This document shows, piece after piece, positions 5,195 through 9,199 of a stretch of 9,199 bases of DNA. The DNA lies in NCBI GenBank assembly GCA_902494715.1, contig CABUUJ010000070.1, positions 1-9,199 on the forward strand, written 5' to 3'. The DNA is from an uncultured Collinsella sp. GTDB lineage: Bacteria > Actinomycetota > Coriobacteriia > Coriobacteriales > Coriobacteriaceae. The position numbers and the translations under genes are program-made. The first letter of the stretch is position 1. Every line of letters begins with the position of its first letter. The notes under the pieces are model-generated. The model was not told the origin of the DNA. It worked only from the letters and a program-made list of their open reading frames with translations, and did no database searches.

Positions 5195-7963
5195 CTACAG
5201 CAGCTCGCCGTGGCGTGCAATGTAGCGGCGCTTTGCCAGCTGAGTGAGCGCGATGTAGGCGGCAACAATGCCGATGAGCAGCGCGAAGAAGCTCGGCGGC
5301 AGCGGCATGAGGCCCAGCGCATCGGCGATGGGGCTTGCCGGCAGCCAAGTGACAAGCGCCAAGCCCAGGACGGTGAGCACGCACAGCGCGGGGGCGGCGT
5401 GGTCGCACGGGTTCGGCAGGCGCGGCGAGCGCAGCATGTGGATCACGAGCGTCTGCGACCACATGGACTCGACAAACCAGCCGCTCTGGAAGATCGCGGC
5501 GAAGGTCGCCATACCCGTGACGTTGCCCGCGGCGGCAAGCTCGGCCCAGCTCGCGCCCACGGCGGCGGGGCACACCACAAAGAAGAGCGCAGCGAAGGTC
5601 ACGATGTCAAACAGCGAGCTCACGGGGCCCAGCTCGAGCATAAAGCCCTTGATGGACGCGGCGTCCCAGGCGCGCGGGCGGGCAGTCCAGGCGTCATCGA
5701 CGGTGTCCCACGGCAGCGCGATGCACGCGATCTCGTAGACGAGCGACAGCAGCACCAGCTGCAGGGCGCTCATGGGCAAAAACGGCAAGAACAGGCTCGC
5801 GACGGTCACGGACAGCACGTTGCCAAAGTTGGAGCTCACCGTGGTCTTGAGGTACTTGAGTAGGTTGCCGTAGGTGCGGCGGCCTTCGATGATGCCGCGC
5901 TCGAGCACACCCAGGTCCTTCTGAAGCAAGATGATATCGGCGGATTCCTTGGCAATGTCGACGGCCGAATCGACCGAGATGCCGCAGTCGCTCGCACGCA
6001 TGGCGGCGGCGTCGTTAATGCCGTCGCCCATAAAGCCCACGGTGTGGCCGAGCAACTCGCGCATGACGCGCACTAGGCGCGCCTTCTGCAGCGGCGAGAG
6101 CTTGGCGAAGAGGTGGGTTTTCTCGGCACGCTCGGCAAGCTCTGCGTCGTCGAGCGCATCGATCTCGGAGCCGAGCAAAACGCTGCTCGCGTCGATGCCG
6201 ATCTGCTCGCAGACGGTGGCGGCGACGCGGTCGTTGTCGCCGGTCAGGACCTTGACCGCCACGCCCTTGGCCGCAAGGGTGGCGACGGCGCCCGCGGCAC
6301 TTGCTTTAGGCGGATCGAGGAAGGCCAAAAAGCCCATCAGCACCATGTCGCACTCATCGGCAATGCCAAACTCGCCCACGCAGCGCGGATTGGTCTTCTG
6401 CGCCACGGCAATCACGCGCAGGCCCTCGGCGTTAAGTCCGGCGACCTGCTTGCGAATCTGGGCGAGCTTCTCGTCGGTGAGCGGCTGAGCGATGCCATCG
6501 ATCTCGACAAAGGAGCAGATCTCGAGCATTTCCTCGGCAGCTCCCTTGGTAACCATCTGGGTTTTGCCTTGGGCGTCGGCGACAACTACGCTCAGGCGGC
6601 GGCGCGAGAAATCGAAGGGAACCTCGTCGACCTTGGTATAGCGGTCGCGCAGACTCTGGCCCAGCATAGAATCGGGCACGACGGTCGAGGGCGTCACATC
6701 GGCACGGTCGATTACGGCCAGGTCGATAAGGTTTTTGAGGCCGGTTTGGAAGAAGCTATTTAAAAATGCATGGCGCAGCACGCGTGCGTCTTCGTTGCCG
6801 TCGGTGCTGAGATAGCGCTCGAGCACGATGCGGTCTTCGGTGAGGGTGCCGGTCTTGTCGCAGCACAGGACGTCCATCGCGCCGAGGTTTTGAATCGCCG
6901 GCAGCTCCTTGACGATAACCTGGCGACGGGCGAGGTCTTTGGCGCCCTGCGATAGGCTCGTGGTCACGATAACGGGAAGCATCTGCGGCGTGATGCCCAC
7001 GGCCACGCTCGTGGCGAACAGCAGCGCGTCGATGACGTTGCCCTTGGTGGTGGCGTTGATGGCAAAGACGGCCGGCGCCATAACGAGCATGAGGCGTACG
7101 AGCAACATGGAGACGCTCGAGACGCCGCGATCAAACGCGTTCTTTTCGCCGCGCCCGTTGAGCATCTTGGCGATGCCGCCCAGGTAGGTGTCCGAGCCGG
7201 TGGCAACGACAAGCGCCATGGCGGTGCCGTTTTGCACGGAGGTGCCGGTAAAGACGATGTTCTTGCAGGCAGAGAGTGGCAGTGCGGAGCCGTCGGCGCC
7301 CTCGACGACGGTGACGGCGGCGGTCTTCTCGACGGCCTCGCTCTCGCCGGTGAGTGCGGACTCGATCACAAACAGGTCGCGCGCGGTGATGATGCGGGCA
7401 TCGGCTGGAACCATATCGCCGGCAGAGAGGCGGATCACATCGCCGGGGACGAGCTCGTCGAGGGGGATCTCGATGCGCTCGCCGTCGCGCAGGGTGGTGC
7501 AAGTGTTGGAGACCAGGTCCTTGAGGGCTTCTGCCGCATTGCCGCTGCGGGCTTCCTGGATAAACTTCATGCCGCCCGATACCAGCAGCATGATGCCGAT
7601 GACGATGACCGTGGAGGGGTCGCGCTGCGGTTCGGGCGCGGCGAGCACGTCGATGTAGAGCGAGACCAGCGCGAGCGCGGCGAGGATGCCGGCGAAGGGA
7701 TCGATGAACGCGTCGGCGATGCGGCGGGCGAGCGTTTTGGTCGTTGCCTCGATGGTGTTGGGGCCGACGGCGTTCAGGCGCTCAGTTGCCTGCTCGACGG
7801 TGAGGCCGTTTGCCGTGGCGTCAAGCAGTACGAGGGCGTCCTCGGCACTATGGGTGGCGGCGAATATGGTGTTCTTGGACAGGCCGGTATGAGCGGCAGG
7901 GCGCGTCGTGCGGCGGCGCTTGGAGATGGCTTCGAGTACCGTGACGGTTTTGAGCATCAGCAT
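5195..7963 (-). CDS. mgtA: P-type (P3B) magnesium-translocating ATPase, MgtA/MgtB-like
   Basis: A 922-residue integral membrane pump expected to import Mg2+ using ATP. ATG 7963-7961 has AAGGAGG 5 nt upstream; the in-frame Met at codon 3 is less well spaced. Motifs in order: actuator TGES (205-208), M4 TPQMLP (325-330), phosphorylation site DKTGT (Asp369), nucleotide-domain KGA (473-475), DPPK (550-553), TGDN (574-577), hinge GDGINDAAAM (646-655), and M5 SSNFGN (710-715). The TGLKNLIDLAV, PFDFSRRR and PWDTVDD stretches are diagnostic of the MgtA/MgtB group. Ten membrane helices are plausible: about 84-104, 117-137, 283-303, 309-340, 700-727, 731-752, 772-800, 820-845, 858-878 and 886-910. Odd points: Gln327 replaces the M4 Glu of MgtA/MgtB, Ser740 and Glu744 replace the M6 Asn and Asp, the hinge has Ala for Pro, and the M7-M8 loop is about 17 residues longer than in MgtB. 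It appears monocistronic, with a long regulated leader. No MgtC gene is nearby. Confidence 0.95.
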   Translation of the reverse strand: MLMLKTVTVLEAISKRRRTTRPAAHTGLSKNTIFAATHSAEDALVLLDATANGLTVEQATERLNAVGPNTIEATTKTLARRIADAFIDPFAGILAALALVSLYIDVLAAPEPQRDPSTVIVIGIMLLVSGGMKFIQEARSGNAAEALKDLVSNTCTTLRDGERIEIPLDELVPGDVIRLSAGDMVPADARIITARDLFVIESALTGESEAVEKTAAVTVVEGADGSALPLSACKNIVFTGTSVQNGTAMALVVATGSDTYLGGIAKMLNGRGEKNAFDRGVSSVSMLLVRLMLVMAPAVFAINATTKGNVIDALLFATSVAVGITPQMLPVIVTTSLSQGAKDLARRQVIVKELPAIQNLGAMDVLCCDKTGTLTEDRIVLERYLSTDGNEDARVLRHAFLNSFFQTGLKNLIDLAVIDRADVTPSTVVPDSMLGQSLRDRYTKVDEVPFDFSRRRLSVVVADAQGKTQMVTKGAAEEMLEICSFVEIDGIAQPLTDEKLAQIRKQVAGLNAEGLRVIAVAQKTNPRCVGEFGIADECDMVLMGFLAFLDPPKASAAGAVATLAAKGVAVKVLTGDNDRVAATVCEQIGIDASSVLLGSEIDALDDAELAERAEKTHLFAKLSPLQKARLVRVMRELLGHTVGFMGDGINDAAAMRASDCGISVDSAVDIAKESADIILLQKDLGVLERGIIEGRRTYGNLLKYLKTTVSSNFGNVLSVTVASLFLPFLPMSALQLVLLSLVYEIACIALPWDTVDDAWTARPRAWDAASIKGFMLELGPVSSLFDIVTFAALFFVVCPAAVGASWAELAAAGNVTGMATFAAIFQSGWFVESMWSQTLVIHMLRSPRLPNPCDHAAPALCVLTVLGLALVTWLPASPIADALGLMPLPPSFFALLIGIVAAYIALTQLAKRRYIARHGELL

Positions 7964-8241
7964 AGGGTCCTCCTTGTTGAAGGGAGTTAGCGTACGTGTC
8001 GTATTTGCTTCAAAAAACCTAGATGTCGCTCACGTCAAGCTCTTGAGCCCACAAAGGGTGCAGCGCGCCTTTGTGGTGGTTTTGGCGATCTACCGGTGGC
8101 GTTTATGCGTGTGCGGAGTCCTCGCGGCGTGCCGAGGGCGACATGCAGGTTTTTCGACTAGGACTGCCTTCCATGGCACACCTCCTAAAGGCTGAGCGCA
8201 GCGCGCTTTGGGTATCTCGTACCCCTTTTTAATCCGCCCGT
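7964..8241 (-). promoter_or_regulatory. mgtA 5' leader with structured elements
   Basis: From the inferred transcription start near 8235, about 270 nt precede mgtA. In transcript order: a short GGGTA/TACCC hairpin (8209-8223 region); a GC-rich AGCGC/GCGCT element; the ribosome binding site and 23-codon ORF at 8174-8103; a 9-bp perfect stem CCACAAAGG/CCTTTGTGG (8076-8049) with a 10-nt loop; the overlapping stem GCTCA/TGAGC (8048-8028); and a U6 tract (8017-8012). The mgtA ribosome binding site follows. A leader this long with an internal ORF suggests attenuation or riboswitch-like control. I do not recognise the M-box (ykoK) Mg2+ riboswitch core here. The sensing mechanism is inference. Confidence 0.55.
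8103..8174 (-). CDS. Putative leader peptide upstream of mgtA (23 codons)
   Basis: ATG at 8174-8172 lies 6 nt after a perfect AGGAGG (8186-8181), as strong as any ribosome binding site in the window; the frame ends at TAA (8105-8103). The peptide begins MEGSPSRKTC and ends RREDSAHA: 23 residues, small, basic and rich in Ser and Arg, with two Ser-Pro pairs, no membrane helix and no zinc motif. It lies wholly inside the mgtA leader, about 60 nt after the predicted transcription start and 140 nt before the mgtA start. The position parallels mgtL in the Salmonella mgtA leader, though the sequence is not similar and is not strikingly Pro-rich. A weak hairpin (TGCC/GGCA, with AGGA/TCCT outside) could occlude its own start. 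Translation probably controls leader folding or Rho access; this is inferred. It could be non-functional, but the ribosome binding site argues otherwise. Confidence 0.55.
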   Translation of the reverse strand: MEGSPSRKTCMSPSARREDSAHA

Positions 8242-8274
8242 ATTCTTGATGAGGGGGTTTGCCATGTCAACCCC
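8242..8274 (-). promoter_or_regulatory. mgtA promoter with an inverted repeat over the -35 element
   Basis: Reading the minus strand, a perfect TTGACA (8270-8265) is followed after 17 nt by AAGAAT (8247-8242, 4 of 6). Transcription would begin near 8235. The -35 is embedded in an inverted repeat, GGGGTT-N9-AACCCC (arms 8274-8269 and 8259-8254), which may be an operator for a repressor. This is the best-matching promoter in the window. Confidence 0.6.
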
Positions 8275-8400
8275 ATTGTTCGGAAAACCATTCCCCCTGA
8301 CAAAGCCTTTACAGAATGCCGTGGCCTCAAAGCACGCCCACATCGACGCCTCGCCTGCGCTAAACTGAAGAGCACGTACGCGATTACGAGAGGAGCCCGC
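8275..8400 (+). promoter_or_regulatory. pyrE upstream region with a weak promoter candidate
   Basis: This stretch separates the divergent mgtA promoter from pyrE. TAAACT (8361-8366) is a fair -10, but the best -35 at 18 nt spacing is only CCCACA (8337-8342). Transcription would then begin near 8373, leaving a short leader of about 28 nt with AGAGGAG about 5 nt before the ATG. No PyrR-type attenuator hairpin or pyrimidine-sensing leader can be seen. Confidence 0.25.
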
Positions 8401-9084
8401 ATGGAGGCTTACAAGCAAGAGTTCATCAAGTTCATGGTCGAGTCCGACGTTCTTAAGTTCGGCAGCTTTACGCTCAAGAGCGGCCGTCAGTCCCCGTTCT
8501 TTATGAACGCCGGCGCTTACGTGACGGGCTATCAGCTCAAGAAGCTGGGCGAGTATTACGCCCAGGCCATCCACGATAACTTTGGCGACGACTTTGACGT
8601 CCTGTTTGGGCCGGCCTACAAGGGTATTCCGCTGGCTGTTGTTACCGCCATTGCCTACCACGAGCTGTACGGCAAGGAGGTCAAGTACTGCTGTGACCGC
8701 AAGGAGGCCAAGGACCACGGTGCCGATAAGGGCAACCTGTTGGGTTATGAGCCCAAGGACGGCGATCGCGTGGTCATGGTCGAGGACGTTACCACCAGCG
8801 GCAAGTCCATCGACGAGACCTATCCCAAGGTCAAGGCTGCTGCCGATGTCGAGATCAAGGGTCTGATCGTGTCCCTCAACCGCATGGAGGTCGGCAAGGG
8901 CGGTGTGACCACCGCTCAAAAGGAGATCGAGGCCAAGTACGGTTTCCCCGTCGCGAGCATCGTCTCCATGGCCGAGGTCGTCGAGACCCTCTACAACCAC
9001 GAGATCGACGGCAAGGTTGTTATCGATGACGAGCTCAAGACCGCCATCGACGCCTACTACGAGCAGTACGGAGCTCATGAGTAG
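8401..9084 (+). CDS. pyrE: Orotate phosphoribosyltransferase
   Basis: A 227-residue cytosolic enzyme that joins orotate to PRPP, giving orotidine 5'-phosphate and pyrophosphate in de novo pyrimidine synthesis. The sequence shows the N-terminal FTLKSGRQSPFFMNAG (23-38), the orotate/phosphate-site FGPAYKGIPLA (69-79), the flexible catalytic loop DRKEAKDHG (99-107) and the PRPP-binding loop VEDVTTSGKS (127-136). All are in the order and spacing of E. coli-type PyrE, and the length is normal for the family. The ATG at 8401 follows GAGAGGAG at ideal spacing. The gene stands alone: no other pyr gene is seen in this window, and the neighbour upstream is divergent mgtA. The coding sequence uses a restricted set of codons (AAG, CTG/CTC, GGC, GAC), as in well-expressed genes. 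The gene looks complete. Confidence 0.97.
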   Translation: MEAYKQEFIKFMVESDVLKFGSFTLKSGRQSPFFMNAGAYVTGYQLKKLGEYYAQAIHDNFGDDFDVLFGPAYKGIPLAVVTAIAYHELYGKEVKYCCDRKEAKDHGADKGNLLGYEPKDGDRVVMVEDVTTSGKSIDETYPKVKAAADVEIKGLIVSLNRMEVGKGGVTTAQKEIEAKYGFPVASIVSMAEVVETLYNHEIDGKVVIDDELKTAIDAYYEQYGAHE

Positions 9085-9087
9085 GTA

Positions 9088-9114
9088 GTTACGCGGTTCT
9101 ACGAACCGCGTAAC
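9088..9114 (+). other. 12-bp perfect hairpin just after pyrE
   Basis: GTTACGCGGTTC (9088-9099) and its exact complement (9103-9114) flank a TAC loop, starting 4 nt after the pyrE stop codon. There is no U-run behind it, so it is not by itself an intrinsic terminator. It could protect the 3' end from exonucleases or work with the terminator downstream. Confidence 0.6.
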
Positions 9115-9156
9115 GGCTCGACGCTACGCGCCGTCCAGGCCGACAATTTGTCATTC

Positions 9157-9198
9157 AAAAGGCGAGGCATGACCAGAAGGTCAATGCCTCGCCTTTTT
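9157..9198. terminator. Bidirectional intrinsic terminator
   Basis: GGCGAGGCAT (9161-9170) pairs with ATGCCTCGCC (9184-9193). An inner GACC/GGTC stem closes an AGAA loop, with one bulged A. TTTTT follows at 9194-9198, and AAAA precedes the stem at 9157-9160, so it can work in both directions. It lies about 70 nt after the pyrE stop and probably ends that transcript; it may also serve a gene beyond the window. Confidence 0.92.
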
Positions 9199-9199
9199 C

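Noticed and set aside
5150..5863. 237-codon plus-strand frame antisense to the 3' part of mgtA
   Set aside because: It is a mirror frame of the ATPase C-terminal membrane helices, rich in Arg/Gln/Glu/Gly, without domain or ribosome binding site.
7964..8235. M-box (ykoK) Mg2+ riboswitch in the mgtA leader
   Set aside because: I looked for the conserved M-box core elements and did not find them. A covariance-model search with the Rfam M-box model would settle it.
8185..9078. 297-codon minus-strand frame antisense to pyrE and reaching the mgtA promoter
   Set aside because: The pyrE motifs on the plus strand are unambiguous. This frame has no ribosome binding site or domain and would run over the mgtA promoter.

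Overview
The window is GC-rich chromosomal DNA. It most likely comes from a gut-associated member of the Coriobacteriia (Actinomycetota), probably Collinsella or a close relative. Three things suggest this: strong AGGAGG-type ribosome binding sites, a membrane-embedded LuxR-type regulator of the architecture expanded in Coriobacteriia, and the overall codon and GC character. The assignment is inference from gene content, not from a marker gene.

Layout. (1) Positions 1-3080, minus strand: an apparent three-gene operon. It runs in transcription order from a DUF4428/zinc-ribbon protein (3080-2343), through a membrane-anchored double zinc-ribbon protein (2318-996), to an SPFH/YdjI-like protein (947 to beyond the window start). 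The last two resemble the YdjG and YdjI partners of Bacillus PspA, so an envelope-associated scaffold is plausible. (2) Positions 3081-3468: a divergent intergenic region holding a 51-bp tandem hairpin repeat whose stem arms have co-varied, then the promoter of a plus-strand gene. (3) Positions 3469-5013: a polytopic membrane protein with a C-terminal LuxR helix-turn-helix. (4) Positions 5014-5194: a convergent intergenic region with a 67-nt imperfect palindrome and a GGC-phased low-complexity tract. (5) Positions 7963-5195, minus strand: a P-type (P3B, MgtA/MgtB-like) Mg2+ ATPase. Its leader of about 270 nt contains a good sigma70 promoter, a 23-codon leader ORF with a perfect Shine-Dalgarno, a 9-bp hairpin and a U6 tract. 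(6) Positions 8401-9084, plus strand: pyrE (orotate phosphoribosyltransferase), followed by a 12-bp perfect hairpin and a strong intrinsic terminator at the window end.

No tRNA, rRNA, CRISPR array, transposase gene or phage gene is visible. The genes are mostly ordinary. The points that deserve attention are the leader-ORF architecture upstream of mgtA, the unusual ion-site residues of that ATPase (M4 Glu to Gln, M6 Asn to Ser and Asp to Glu), the co-varying tandem hairpins, and the long palindrome between the convergent genes.
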